Under the pieces are notes generated by a model that worked only from the letters and a program-made list of their open reading frames with translations, did no database searches and had not been told where the DNA came from. Of a stretch of DNA of 64,000 nt, positions 51,665-60,250 are shown one piece after another. The position numbers and the translations under genes are program-made. This stretch comes from Paenibacillus sp. JJ-223. GTDB lineage: Bacteria; Bacillota; Bacilli; Paenibacillales; Paenibacillaceae. The stretch lies in the NCBI RefSeq assembly GCF_927798175.1, contig NZ_CAKMMP010000016.1, positions 62,001-126,000 of the forward strand, in the 5' to 3' direction. How positions within the stretch are numbered: position 1 is the stretch's first letter; each line of letters opens with the position of its first letter.

Positions 51665-52662
51665 AACCGATTATTGGAATAACTATGGGCGATGCCGCCG
51701 GCATCGGACCCGAGATCATTATGAAAGCACTGGGCCATCAGGAGATTTACGACAATTGCAAACCACTCGTTATCGGTGACGCCAAAATTTTGGCACGCGT
51801 GCTGCCTGTTATCGGCTCGAACCTGAATATCCATGCGATTCAAGACCCGACTGACGCCAAATACGAATTCGGCACCGTGGACGTTATCGATCTCGATCTC
51901 GTTCCTGCTGATCTCGAGTACGGAAAAGAATCTGGCGTTGCCGGAGATGCCGCGTTCCAATTCTTGGCCAAAGCCGTTGACCTGGCCAAAAACCAGCAGA
52001 TTAATTCCATTTGCACAGCGCCACTAAACAAAGCTGCCCTGCACAAAGGCGGCCATCTCTACCCGGGGCACACTGAAATTTTAGCCGACCTGACCGATAC
52101 GAAGGATTTCTCCATGATGCTGACGACGCCTAATCTGCGCGTCATTCACCTGACCACCCACATGGGACTGATTGAAGCGATCCAAAGCATCAATCCGGAA
52201 AGAACATACACTGTCGTCAAACTGGCTCACGATACACTGAAAAAAGCCGGCTTCGACAACCCCCGCGTTGCGGTATGCGGCATTAATCCGCATGCGGGCG
52301 AAAACGGCCTGTTCGGCAACGGCGAAGAAGAAGAGAAGCTGCAGCCAGGCATCGAGCGCGCGCAGCAAGAAGGCATCAACGTCGTCGGCCCTCTTCCTGC
52401 CGATACGCTCTTTTTCCGTGCGGGCCGCGGCGATTTCGACATCGTCGTTGCCTGCTACCATGACCAGGGGCACGCCCCGATCAAAGTCATGGGCATCGAG
52501 GAAGGCGTGAACATCACGGTTGGCCTCAAAGGCGGCATCATCCGCACATCGGTTGACCACGGCACGGCCTTCGACATCGCCGGCAAAAACATTGCCGACG
52601 ACAAAAGCATGCTGGCCGCCATCCGTTCGGCGATTGAGCTGGCACCGAAAACGCAGGCTTAA
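51661..52662 (+). CDS. pdxA2: PdxA2-type 4-phospho-D-threonate dehydrogenase
   Basis: A 333-residue PdxA-family dehydrogenase. It has ITMGDAAGIGPEIIMKAL, metal-site histidines in LYPGHTEILADL and ACYHDQGHAPIKVMG, and VDHGTAFDIAGKN near the end. PdxA proper makes vitamin B6, but copies beside DUF1537 kinases are PdxA2. They oxidise and decarboxylate 4-phospho-threonate or -erythronate to dihydroxyacetone phosphate. AAAAGGAGG precedes the ATG at 51661, inside the kinase stop. This completes a short path from acid sugar to glycolysis. Confidence 0.92.
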   Translation: MKPIIGITMGDAAGIGPEIIMKALGHQEIYDNCKPLVIGDAKILARVLPVIGSNLNIHAIQDPTDAKYEFGTVDVIDLDLVPADLEYGKESGVAGDAAFQFLAKAVDLAKNQQINSICTAPLNKAALHKGGHLYPGHTEILADLTDTKDFSMMLTTPNLRVIHLTTHMGLIEAIQSINPERTYTVVKLAHDTLKKAGFDNPRVAVCGINPHAGENGLFGNGEEEEKLQPGIERAQQEGINVVGPLPADTLFFRAGRGDFDIVVACYHDQGHAPIKVMGIEEGVNITVGLKGGIIRTSVDHGTAFDIAGKNIADDKSMLAAIRSAIELAPKTQA

Positions 52663-52686
52663 TAAGCTTGTGCTAGAAGCATAAAT

Positions 52687-52727
52687 AAAGCAGCGATTCT
52701 CTTTGGGATGGAGAATCGCTGCTTTTT
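52687..52727 (+). terminator. Terminator of the acid-sugar operon
   Basis: AAAGCAGCGATTCTC pairs with GAGAATCGCTGCTTTTT around a nine-base loop, 25 bases after the pdxA2 stop. The left A-run may let it serve the convergent gene as well. Confidence 0.9.
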
Positions 52728-52790
52728 GGTTCATGCGCATATCTTGCCGTCTCGTTTTCGGTGATACTCATCATTGCATCATATGTTCAT

Positions 52791-53645
52791 TTAAAACTCT
52801 TCGTATTCGCTCGGATCTTGTCCCCACAACCGTCCGTCCTCACGGCTGAACGAAGAGATGACTCCCATCTCTTCCGCGGTCAGCTCAAAATCGAAAATAT
52901 CGATGTTCTCTTTCTGATGCTGGAGAGAGCTTGCTTTCGGAATCGGAATGGCACCGAGCTGGGTATGCCAGCGCAAAATGACCTGCGTCCCCGTTTTGCC
53001 ATACGTTTCTGCAATCTGGAGGATCTTTTCATCATTCACGATGTCCTGCACGATATCGTTGCCGCGTCCGAGCGGGCTCCAGGATTCCGCAATGATGCCG
53101 TACTCGGCATCCTTTTGCCGCTGATCGCCCTGGTTAAAGAACGGATGGAGCTCGATTTGGTTCAAGCTCGGTGCTACACCGGTTTCCTTCACCAGACGAT
53201 CATTATGCTCAGGCAGGAAATTGCTAACCCCGATCGAGCGGATATAACCGCGGTTTTTGGCCTCAATCAGGGCCTGCCATGCCTCCACGTACAGATCTTG
53301 TTTGGGATTCGGCCAGTGGATCAAATACAGATCGTAGTAATCGAGCCCTGCCCGATACAGCGATTCCTCTACAGCCACGATGGCTTTATCATAGCTATGG
53401 TAACGCCCTGGCAGCTTGGAGCAAATGACGAGCTCTTCCCTGGATGCGGAACTCTGCCGGATGGCTTTGCCGACTGTTCCCTCATTCTCGTAGTTATACG
53501 CCGTATCGATCAGGCGATAACCCGCATCTATTGCGCCCGCGATTGATTTGACGCCGGCTTCCCCTTTCAGGCTGTAGGTACCAAGCCCGATAGCAGGCAC
53601 CTTTAAGCCATCATTCAACGTATGCTCCGGAATGCGATGGTTCAT
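52791..53645 (-). CDS. Aldo/keto reductase
   Basis: A 284-residue NADPH-dependent aldo/keto reductase with the full catalytic tetrad: Asp47 and Tyr52 (DTAYNYENE), Lys77 (VICSKLPG) and His110 (YLIHWP). The family segments IGVSNFLPEH and IPKASS (cofactor binding) are present. It resembles the Bacillus YtbE/YvgN group, which reduces reactive aldehydes such as methylglyoxal. AAAGGAG precedes the ATG at 53645. It is monocistronic and convergent with the acid-sugar operon, and a connection between them is not evident. Confidence 0.93.
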   Translation of the reverse strand: MNHRIPEHTLNDGLKVPAIGLGTYSLKGEAGVKSIAGAIDAGYRLIDTAYNYENEGTVGKAIRQSSASREELVICSKLPGRYHSYDKAIVAVEESLYRAGLDYYDLYLIHWPNPKQDLYVEAWQALIEAKNRGYIRSIGVSNFLPEHNDRLVKETGVAPSLNQIELHPFFNQGDQRQKDAEYGIIAESWSPLGRGNDIVQDIVNDEKILQIAETYGKTGTQVILRWHTQLGAIPIPKASSLQHQKENIDIFDFELTAEEMGVISSFSREDGRLWGQDPSEYEEF

Positions 53646-53771
53646 CTGAAATCTCTCCTTTGCTGGGGGGATAATGGAAAAATTTACTTGCCTACTTGTC
53701 TATTCTACCCCTGTACGCGGGAGTGAATCAATTCGGCATGGGTCAGAAGCGATTCCGGAGTACTTTTATCG

Positions 53772-53808
53772 AAAAAAAGCCATCAACCAAAAGTTGGTCA
53801 ACGGCTTA
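53772..53808 (-). terminator. Terminator after the MscS-type channel gene
   Basis: On the minus strand AGCCGTTGACCAAC pairs with GTTGATGGCT (minor mismatches) and is followed by seven Ts. It lies about 50 bases after the channel gene's stop. Confidence 0.8.
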
Positions 53809-53858
53809 TCGCTTCGTTCAACAGTTCACGCCATATGCGATGGTATGAATTGAATGAT

Positions 53859-55115
53859 TTATGAGTACCCTCGCGAAAATTCCCTGCTGTCCTTAAGCTG
53901 CGCAATATCGTGCCCCGTTGGGTTTTGGAACGCACGCAGCCCGAACGTCGGCGCAACGGCGAAAATATGGTCAAAGATATCGGCTTGAATCGATTCATAT
54001 ACTCCCCAGTTGGTATCATTGCTAAATGCGTATACTTCAAGCGGCAGCCCCGTGTCTCCCGGCGCCAACTGTCTGACGATCATCGTCATGTTCTGATTGA
54101 TTTTGGGATGATTCCGAAGATACTGATGGATGTACTCTCTGAATACGCCCACATTCGTAAGCTGTCTGCCGTTCACATTGCTGTCCGTATTGATCTCATG
54201 TTCAAGGTTGTACGCGTGGATCTCATTTAATTTTGTCGTTACATAGTCCGTAAGGTAGTGGATCTTCTGAAATTCCCTGATCATTTCCTCGGTACAGAAA
54301 CGGATGCTGCTGATATCGATATAAAAGCTTCGCTTAATCCTTCGTCCGCCGGATACCTGCATGCCTCTCCAGTTCCTGAACGAATCCGAAATCAAAGCGT
54401 AGCTCGGAATCATCGTAATCGTTTTATCGAAATTCATCACCTTTACCGTGTTTAGGGTAATATCGATCACGTCGCCGTCCGCATTGTATTTCGGCATCTC
54501 AATCCAGTCGCCCACACGTACCATATCATTCGACGATAGCTGAACGCCAGCCACAAGGCCTAGGATGGAGTCTTTAAAGACCAGCATCAATACGGCCGAT
54601 AACGCGCCAAGCCCGCTGAGAATGATTAATGGATTCTGACCGATCAGGCTCGAAATGACGATAATGCCGCCGATGATGAAAAGAATAATCTTGGCAACCT
54701 GGATATATCCTTTGATCGGCCTGATCTTGGATACTTCATAGGAACGATATATGTCATCAAACACATTGAGCAGCGCATTAAATACAGTGATCGTCACCAC
54801 AATCATGTACGTCATTGCAGCCTTTTCAATCAGGACCTGATAGGATGGAAAGACATAAGCAGAATAATAAATAATAATGGCCGGTACGAGATGCGACAGC
54901 TTGTGGAACAGCTTTTTCTCCACAATGATATGGCCCCATTTGAATCGATGGTTATTGACGATATGAAGGATCGTCCGCAGCACGATTCTCTTTGCGATAA
55001 AATTAGCCAGTACCGAGACTACGGCGATAAAAACGACCATGATCATATTCGAGAGATATCCAATGGCAGGTTCGTTGATGCCAAATCCGTCTAGTTGATT
55101 TCTGATAAAGTCCAT
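53859..55115 (-). CDS. MscS-family mechanosensitive channel (YbdG-like)
   Basis: A 418-residue protein with about five membrane spans in the first 200 residues. The pore-lining helix LIILSGLGALSAVLMLVFKDSILGLVAGVQL and the beta domain opening NDMVRVGDWIEMPKYNADGDVIDITLNTVKV follow. The long soluble C-terminus with an insertion resembles YbdG-type channels of small conductance. It should release solutes on osmotic downshock. AGGAGGAG lies just before the ATG at 55115. Single-gene unit with its own terminator. Confidence 0.93.
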   Translation of the reverse strand: MDFIRNQLDGFGINEPAIGYLSNMIMVVFIAVVSVLANFIAKRIVLRTILHIVNNHRFKWGHIIVEKKLFHKLSHLVPAIIIYYSAYVFPSYQVLIEKAAMTYMIVVTITVFNALLNVFDDIYRSYEVSKIRPIKGYIQVAKIILFIIGGIIVISSLIGQNPLIILSGLGALSAVLMLVFKDSILGLVAGVQLSSNDMVRVGDWIEMPKYNADGDVIDITLNTVKVMNFDKTITMIPSYALISDSFRNWRGMQVSGGRRIKRSFYIDISSIRFCTEEMIREFQKIHYLTDYVTTKLNEIHAYNLEHEINTDSNVNGRQLTNVGVFREYIHQYLRNHPKINQNMTMIVRQLAPGDTGLPLEVYAFSNDTNWGVYESIQADIFDHIFAVAPTFGLRAFQNPTGHDIAQLKDSREFSRGYS

Positions 55116-55210
55116 TGTCTCCTCCTAATGTAGTTTGTATCAGCTTATCATCTGAGAGCGGTGCCGGGCAAAGTTTGCGAGTAAATACCATGGACGATAT
55201 TCGCAAATAC

Positions 55211-55237
55211 AAAAACGGACACCTAAGATGGTGTCCA
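55211..55237 (-). terminator. Terminator after the polysaccharide deacetylase gene
   Basis: On the minus strand GGACACC-ATCTTA-GGTGTCC followed by GTTTTTG, about 20 bases after the deacetylase stop. Confidence 0.82.
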
Positions 55238-55257
55238 TTCGTCGCTTGTTCGCCGCT

Positions 55258-55884
55258 TCACGTACAAGCTGCCATGTCCAGCAGTTCACTGACCGTGACA
55301 AAGCGATACCCCTCTGCGGCCAGTTCCTTGACCAATGTCCGGACAGCCTCCACCGTCTGGGAGCGCTCCCCGTATCCGTCATGGAAGATCAAGATGCTGC
55401 CCGGCCTGACGGTTGGCCTTGTGTGCTCGACAATATACTCGATGCCAGGATTCTCCCAATCCTTTGCCCCGCCATTGACCGCTCCGATCGTCTGGTATCC
55501 ACGCTCCGCAGCCAGGGACAGAATGTCATCATTCACCCCGAAATAAGGCGGCCTGAAGATCCGTGCCGTTTCCCCCGTGACCTCTCGGATGAGCTCCTCT
55601 GTCCGCAATAGCTCCTCTCTGGCTGTCTCCAGCGTCAGTTTGGTCAGATCGGGATGCGAATAGGTGTGGTTGGCGATCTCGTGCCCTTCACGGTGCACAG
55701 CCGCCGCAAGCTCTGGATGCGCTTCCATTTCCTGACCAATCATAAAAAAGGTCGCCCGTCCACCCGCGCCGCGGAAGATCTCAAGCAACTGATACGTATA
55801 TACCGGGTGCGGTCCATCGTCAAATGTGAAGGCAACTACCTTTTCCCCAACGTTAACCTGTTCTACCAACGATAATTTCCCCAT
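55258..55884 (-). CDS. Polysaccharide deacetylase (NodB/CE4 domain)
   Basis: A 208-residue single-domain CE4 enzyme. Motif 1 FTFDDGPH supplies the catalytic base Asp22 and metal ligand Asp23. Motif 2 HTYSHPD supplies metal ligands His73 and His77. Motif 3 is RIFRPPYFG and the late motif ILIFHDGYG. Such enzymes deacetylate chitin-like or peptidoglycan sugars. No signal peptide or membrane segment is seen, which is unusual for a cell-wall enzyme and suggests a cytoplasmic or spore-compartment role. GAGGAG lies about ten bases before the ATG at 55884. Confidence 0.92.
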   Translation of the reverse strand: MGKLSLVEQVNVGEKVVAFTFDDGPHPVYTYQLLEIFRGAGGRATFFMIGQEMEAHPELAAAVHREGHEIANHTYSHPDLTKLTLETAREELLRTEELIREVTGETARIFRPPYFGVNDDILSLAAERGYQTIGAVNGGAKDWENPGIEYIVEHTRPTVRPGSILIFHDGYGERSQTVEAVRTLVKELAAEGYRFVTVSELLDMAACT

Positions 55885-55943
55885 TTATGAGTGTCTCCTC
55901 TCTTATACATCCTGCCAACGCTCTTTTACTTCTCCAAATTACG

Positions 55944-56306
55944 CTAAAGAGAAAAGTCGGCAACCCCTTTTTTATAGCCATATTTCAGCGTATAGGTCTC
56001 TTCTTCTCCATAGGGCATGGTGGCTATTTGAATTCGTGTATGGTCGAGCCTGCTCTCTCTTAAAACTCTCTTCACCAAAGCTATGCTCTGTTCCTCCTCT
56101 GTAACTACACAAAATATATTAAGCGCATACTTTTTGGGGTCGGAAACGCACCTCCCCATATCTGAACCATCGACATATCCCAGGTCAGCATTGGCGAGGG
56201 AGCTCTCCAAACATTCCGTTACCTTCTCTTTTAACCATTGGTCACGCTGGTTGCCTTTTGCACTTTTCAATGGATATTGCACCACTAGCCAGGATTTTCC
56301 ACCCAT
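55944..56306 (-). CDS. Unknown small soluble protein
   Basis: A 120-residue protein of mixed alpha/beta pattern (KSWLVVQYPLKSAKG, LNIFCVVTEEEQSIALVKRVLRE, DHTRIQIATMPYGEEETYTLKYGYKKGV). I recognise no family. The ribosome site before the ATG at 56306 is weak (TGGTGA), so the start may be wrong. It lies upstream of the deacetylase gene on the same strand with a 60-base gap and could be cotranscribed with it. GC content appears lower from here rightward. Confidence 0.6.
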   Translation of the reverse strand: MGGKSWLVVQYPLKSAKGNQRDQWLKEKVTECLESSLANADLGYVDGSDMGRCVSDPKKYALNIFCVVTEEEQSIALVKRVLRESRLDHTRIQIATMPYGEEETYTLKYGYKKGVADFSL

Positions 56307-56522
56307 TGAGATTCACCAGCCAATCTACAATTATATACTTCACTAGAATTGCGTGAGGAGAAGATCTGGCCTTCAAGAAAAATGCCATAATCGAACATAG
56401 GTATGAGCAGAAAGCCGCCAGACGTAGCACAACGGAGTAATCACCAAGATTCATGTCATGGTGGAAGTACTTTGCTACCCGCTGCGTTTTATAATTTCGT
56501 CAGGCCAGGATCAGTCGTCAAA

Positions 56523-57449
56523 CTATTTCGATAGAACTTCCTCCCACTGACCGTTTTCCGTTTGTTTGAAGGTAAGCTGATTACCCTCATACTCTCCCCT
56601 AATAAAGTTGAGACCAGCTTCTGTCCATTCGTCAGTAACGGAAAGACTAACTTTAGACTCGGCCGAATACATCAAACTATGTTTTCCATTCATTATGGTA
56701 ATATCACGCGCAACTGGATAAAAATCGTACCAAAGTAGCACATCCGATTTCTCCCCCAAAAAACCTGCATCCCCACCTCTTGAATAATGAGAACTAATAA
56801 TTTCAAACCTGAACTTTAACCATTCGCTGGGGTTTAACGGAAACTCATAATGACTATCAGGCTCTACTGTTATATATGACTTTTCGGAAACAGGATACTG
56901 AACTTGCACTTTATGTTCGATTATCTCTTTTGCCATTACTCGGAAAATTAAATATATCACTACGAATATTATTGAGGTTATTACAGGTAATCTAGGCTTG
57001 TTTTTTAAGAAAAAGCTCCATCCAAGACCGACAACTAACGGAAACCATATCCATGGGTCTCCCAATGTAATAGCCCCCATAATATAGGACTTGTCGTTAA
57101 CTGGATAAAATGCTGGTAGATCATGTCCCATATAGTCAAGAAGCAAGTGTCCAAACCAAACAGACAAAGTAGATGATCCCCAAATTAACTTGAAAGATGT
57201 CTTTTTATAGAACAGTTTTGTCAAAAATGCTACACCTAAAGCTAAAAATGGGGCAATCAATACAGAATGCGACCATGGGGCTATACTTCTGTCCCCAAAA
57301 ATATCAGGAATTACACCACACAATGCACCTGAACATAGGCCGATCATACGGTCCTTCCAACTATTCTTTGGCAAAAAGCAGCATGCAATTGCTGCCCCAA
57401 GAACGGCATGTGATAAGACATGAAAAAACAAATATAGATAAGGATCCAA
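56523..57449 (-). CDS. DUF457/YdjM-like membrane-bound metal-dependent hydrolase
   Basis: A 308-residue protein. The N-terminal half has five or six spans and the DUF457 metal motif set: HVLSHAVLGAAI, GVIPDIFGD, APWSHSVLIAP and FGHLLLDYMGHD. The C-terminal ~110 residues form a soluble beta-rich domain beyond the last span. Relatives are predicted membrane hydrolases, some LexA-regulated, with no settled substrate. It starts at a TTG (57449) with AAAAGGAG eight bases upstream. It is visibly AT-richer than the genes to its left. Confidence 0.82.
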   Translation of the reverse strand: MDPYLYLFFHVLSHAVLGAAIACCFLPKNSWKDRMIGLCSGALCGVIPDIFGDRSIAPWSHSVLIAPFLALGVAFLTKLFYKKTSFKLIWGSSTLSVWFGHLLLDYMGHDLPAFYPVNDKSYIMGAITLGDPWIWFPLVVGLGWSFFLKNKPRLPVITSIIFVVIYLIFRVMAKEIIEHKVQVQYPVSEKSYITVEPDSHYEFPLNPSEWLKFRFEIISSHYSRGGDAGFLGEKSDVLLWYDFYPVARDITIMNGKHSLMYSAESKVSLSVTDEWTEAGLNFIRGEYEGNQLTFKQTENGQWEEVLSK

Positions 57450-58090
57450 TGGAACTACTCCTTTTTAGTCTGTTCGTGAGTCAATTCTCTATCCGGATAT
57501 ACAGGACACATGGCTTGGGTTCACTCACGGTACTAAAATTCCTGAGAGCATACTAAAGATTTGCTTTCTTTGGAATTTCTTAAAGCAGTCATTATTTAAA
57601 AGCATCTTCGCCCTCTAATTAGTAATTTACGGATATTATATCACAAAGCGGAAAATGGGCACCTAATGTTCTAGTCGAAATGTTCAGGAAGAAGCTGAGC
57701 CTTGTATAGTCGTGTTGAAATTCCCATATATGTATCAATGATATGCCGGGATAGACTCATGGGATTCTTCCGATTCAACAAATGCAATTTTATACCTTGT
57801 GCTCCGTATACAGAGTGAGCATTCATCTGCTCCTTGATTTTTGAATGCTAGTCCTAATGCATTGTTTCCACATCCCCAGAATCCTTTTCAAGCTGCGAGA
57901 ACTCAACGAACTCGTTTATTTTTACATATATATACAAATAAAACGCTGAATGCTATTATATTCCTGTAACAACTATCCACACTCTTGTTGTCCTCATTCT
58001 CTTTACCGGCTTTTACTAGCGCTCATGTTAGGCGGATGTTACTACCCAAGGTTGGAAAACCAAGTTGTCAATCTTCAAGGGGGACTAAAC
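57450..58090. other. 640-base AT-rich gap with no recognisable gene
   Basis: Neither strand shows an open frame with a credible ribosome site. Only short, compositionally odd frames are present. It may hold remnants or regulatory sequence, but I see nothing specific. Confidence 0.5.
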
Positions 58091-58267
58091 ATGTACCTAC
58101 TCGCACTGGTGATACTTATAATTACAGGTTTGGTATCCTTAATTAATATTCTCTTCGGTATAAAAGACCTAGGTGAGGGTTATAGATTATTGGTTACAAC
58201 CTCACATGCTCTGTTTGCCTTATCGATCTTATTCTTTGTAATAAAAATGCCTACCAAAAAGAAATGA
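58091..58267 (+). CDS. Small two-span membrane protein
   Basis: A 58-residue hydrophobic protein with two predicted helices (about 2-22 and 34-52) joined by FGIKDLGEGYR and ending in a basic tail MPTKKK. AAGGGGG lies seven bases before the ATG at 58091, and the upstream part of the open frame is Cys-rich and implausible, so the short form is preferred. A terminator follows immediately. No function can be assigned. Confidence 0.72.
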   Translation: MYLLALVILIITGLVSLINILFGIKDLGEGYRLLVTTSHALFALSILFFVIKMPTKKK

Positions 58268-58272
58268 ATCGT

Positions 58273-58309
58273 AAAAAAGGAGGACTGCAATGACAGTTCT
58301 CCTTTTTCT
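58273..58309 (+). terminator. Terminator after the small membrane protein gene
   Basis: AAAGGAGGACTG pairs with CAGTTCTCCTTT (one G-T pair) around a six-base loop, followed by further Ts. Confidence 0.85.
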
Positions 58310-58383
58310 TTGCTTTAACATACAAATTCTCGGCTTAGCCCAGTACCTTCTGCGACTTCCAATCCTAATGCATTGGCAGTATA

Positions 58384-59124
58384 TCAACCTCTCTTATATG
58401 AGAGTATTCGCCGATACACCCTTCTATCCTTTAGCTTACGGAAATGTGACATGGCCGGATAAAGGTTGGCTTCAATAATGGATACATGCCCTCGCTGATC
58501 TGTTGCAATGTCGAGGCCATAAATACGGTGCCCGGGAAAAAAGGCTCCTAATCTCCTAGCGGAAAGAATTGAAACTCCATCGATTTTGGATTCCAAACCG
58601 GAGACAGACAAACGCCTGATGGATGACCTCCGAATACCCGACCTAAACCTAAGCAATTTCCCCTTACTCCGGGTATTATTGGACACAATATAACCTTTGC
58701 CCGCAACCTTGATCACCTTTCCCGTAACTACCCATCGGGATGAGTGGTGTTTCCGTTGAACGATGACTCTCATATCAAAGGGACGTTTGTTGATGGTCGG
58801 GCGAGTAATTCTCCGTTGAACCATGTAATCGGCAGACCCTATTTTTTTTCGGATATAACGATAAATATTCTTTTTTCCTCGAATCACTTTTCTCACGTTC
58901 TCGTAGTGTATGGCAAACTTGTCATTACCCAAATACGAGACTTGAATGACTCCCCGACCGCGACTCCCCCATACCGGTTTAACAATGACATGCCGGTATT
59001 TTCGCAGAAGAGCCCAGAAGGAATGTCGGCTCATCCTTTTCGTTGTGGGTACGTAAGGAGCAAGAGGGCCATACTTCTTCAAAAGCAAATATTTCAACCA
59101 TTTATTTTTTGTCACCGATCCCAT
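58384..59124 (-). CDS. Short YheC/YheD-like ATP-grasp protein (last gene of the phosphonate operon)
   Basis: A 246-residue basic ATP-grasp protein. The first ATP-binding Lys is in HVIVKPVWGSRGRGVIQV, a central strand is PFDMRVIVQRK, and the metal-binding Glu and Asn are in HVSIIEANLYPAMSHF. It is shorter than the endospore coat-associated YheC/YheD proteins it resembles. ATP-grasp enzymes join a carboxylate to an amine through an acyl phosphate. It begins 26 bases after phnW on the same strand with a GGCGGAG site, so it is probably cotranscribed. A role in ligating 2-aminoethylphosphonate is inference. Confidence 0.85.
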   Translation of the reverse strand: MGSVTKNKWLKYLLLKKYGPLAPYVPTTKRMSRHSFWALLRKYRHVIVKPVWGSRGRGVIQVSYLGNDKFAIHYENVRKVIRGKKNIYRYIRKKIGSADYMVQRRITRPTINKRPFDMRVIVQRKHHSSRWVVTGKVIKVAGKGYIVSNNTRSKGKLLRFRSGIRRSSIRRLSVSGLESKIDGVSILSARRLGAFFPGHRIYGLDIATDQRGHVSIIEANLYPAMSHFRKLKDRRVYRRILSYKRG

Positions 59125-59149
59125 GGGACTCCGCCTTTCTCATGTTCAC

Positions 59150-60250
59150 TTAAATGCTGCCTAAATAATTTTCAAGCAATTCCAAAAACACCTCGATATC
59201 CTTGGGCGTGATATCCCCGATATTGGCAATCCGGAACGTCTTCAGTTCATCTAGTTTTCCGGGATAAATCATAATGCCTTTGCTGTAGAAATAATCATGC
59301 ATGGATTGAAAATCATAACCTGCATAAGGTTCATGAATGGAGGTTATGATCTTGGAATGATGCTCTTCTGGAACGAGATAGGTTAATCCCAGCCTGTTCA
59401 GACCAGTGATTAAGGTTTTCCAGGATGCCTTGTATCGATCGTAACGCTGTGCCACGCCTTCCTGCTTTAATTCCTGAATGGCTTGCCTGAGCGCGTACAA
59501 AGTCTGTACCGGCGGTGTAAACCGCATTTGCGCATTTTCAGCGAAATATTGATATTGGGCGTACAAATTCAAATAATAATTTCGTGGTTTCCTGCCTTTC
59601 AAATGATCCAATTTGCTTTTTTCTGCAATCACGAACGAAACCCCGGGCATTCCCTGCAAATTCTTATTGGAACTTGATGCGAGAAACGAAATGTTCATTT
59701 CTTTCATTTGAATCGGGATCGCAGCAAATGAGCTCATCGCGTCCACCATCATGTTGATATGATACTTTTGGCATAACAAGCCAATATCCTTCACCTTGTT
59801 CAGAAGGCCGGTTGTGGTCTCATGATGGACTACAGCGAGATGAGAAATCATGCGGTCGGAGGAGCGGATGCACTCCTCTAATGCATCTATATTAATAGCA
59901 TCATCAAAGGGACTCCTGAATTCTAAATAATCGATTCCATAGACCTTGGCGATCTCGCACATCCGTTTCCCATAAGCGCCATTATTGACAATGATCATGG
60001 CTTCGTTATCCGGGACGGAGCTGATCATGGATTCAACGGCTGCCGTGCCCGACCCGCCAAACAATACGGTTTGATAATGGTCCGGATCCGCAACCAAGCG
60101 GGTGAGCTCTGTGGAAATATGCTCCATCACCTCGCCAAATTCAGCCTCGCGAGGGCATATGTCCGGAACGACTTGTGACCATTTCACACTTTCTGTAGTC
60201 GTTGCCGGACCGGGGGTCAGCAAAATGTTTCTCTTTACGGCAGAACTCAT
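59150..60250 (-). CDS. phnW: 2-aminoethylphosphonate-pyruvate transaminase
   Basis: A 366-residue class V aminotransferase with the PhnW start ILLTPGPATTTESVKWSQVVPDICPRE, PLP contacts in LFGGSGTAAVES and DAMSS (Asp170), and the Schiff-base Lys196 in SSSNKNLQGMPG. It interconverts phosphonoacetaldehyde and 2-aminoethylphosphonate. Because it is coupled to a phosphonopyruvate decarboxylase gene (ATGA overlap at 60247-60250) and no phosphonoacetaldehyde hydrolase is present, it is expected to run in the biosynthetic direction, making 2-aminoethylphosphonate. Confidence 0.93.
   Translation of the reverse strand: MSSAVKRNILLTPGPATTTESVKWSQVVPDICPREAEFGEVMEHISTELTRLVADPDHYQTVLFGGSGTAAVESMISSVPDNEAMIIVNNGAYGKRMCEIAKVYGIDYLEFRSPFDDAINIDALEECIRSSDRMISHLAVVHHETTTGLLNKVKDIGLLCQKYHINMMVDAMSSFAAIPIQMKEMNISFLASSSNKNLQGMPGVSFVIAEKSKLDHLKGRKPRNYYLNLYAQYQYFAENAQMRFTPPVQTLYALRQAIQELKQEGVAQRYDRYKASWKTLITGLNRLGLTYLVPEEHHSKIITSIHEPYAGYDFQSMHDYFYSKGIMIYPGKLDELKTFRIANIGDITPKDIEVFLELLENYLGSI

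Noticed and set aside
51661..52662. PdxA as vitamin B6 biosynthesis
   Set aside because: The direct coupling to a DUF1537 kinase and an acid-sugar permease points to PdxA2 catabolic function instead.
56242..56454. A 70-codon minus-strand frame with a hydrophobic N-terminus
   Set aside because: No ribosome site, and it overlaps the start of the better-supported gene at 55944-56306 in another frame.
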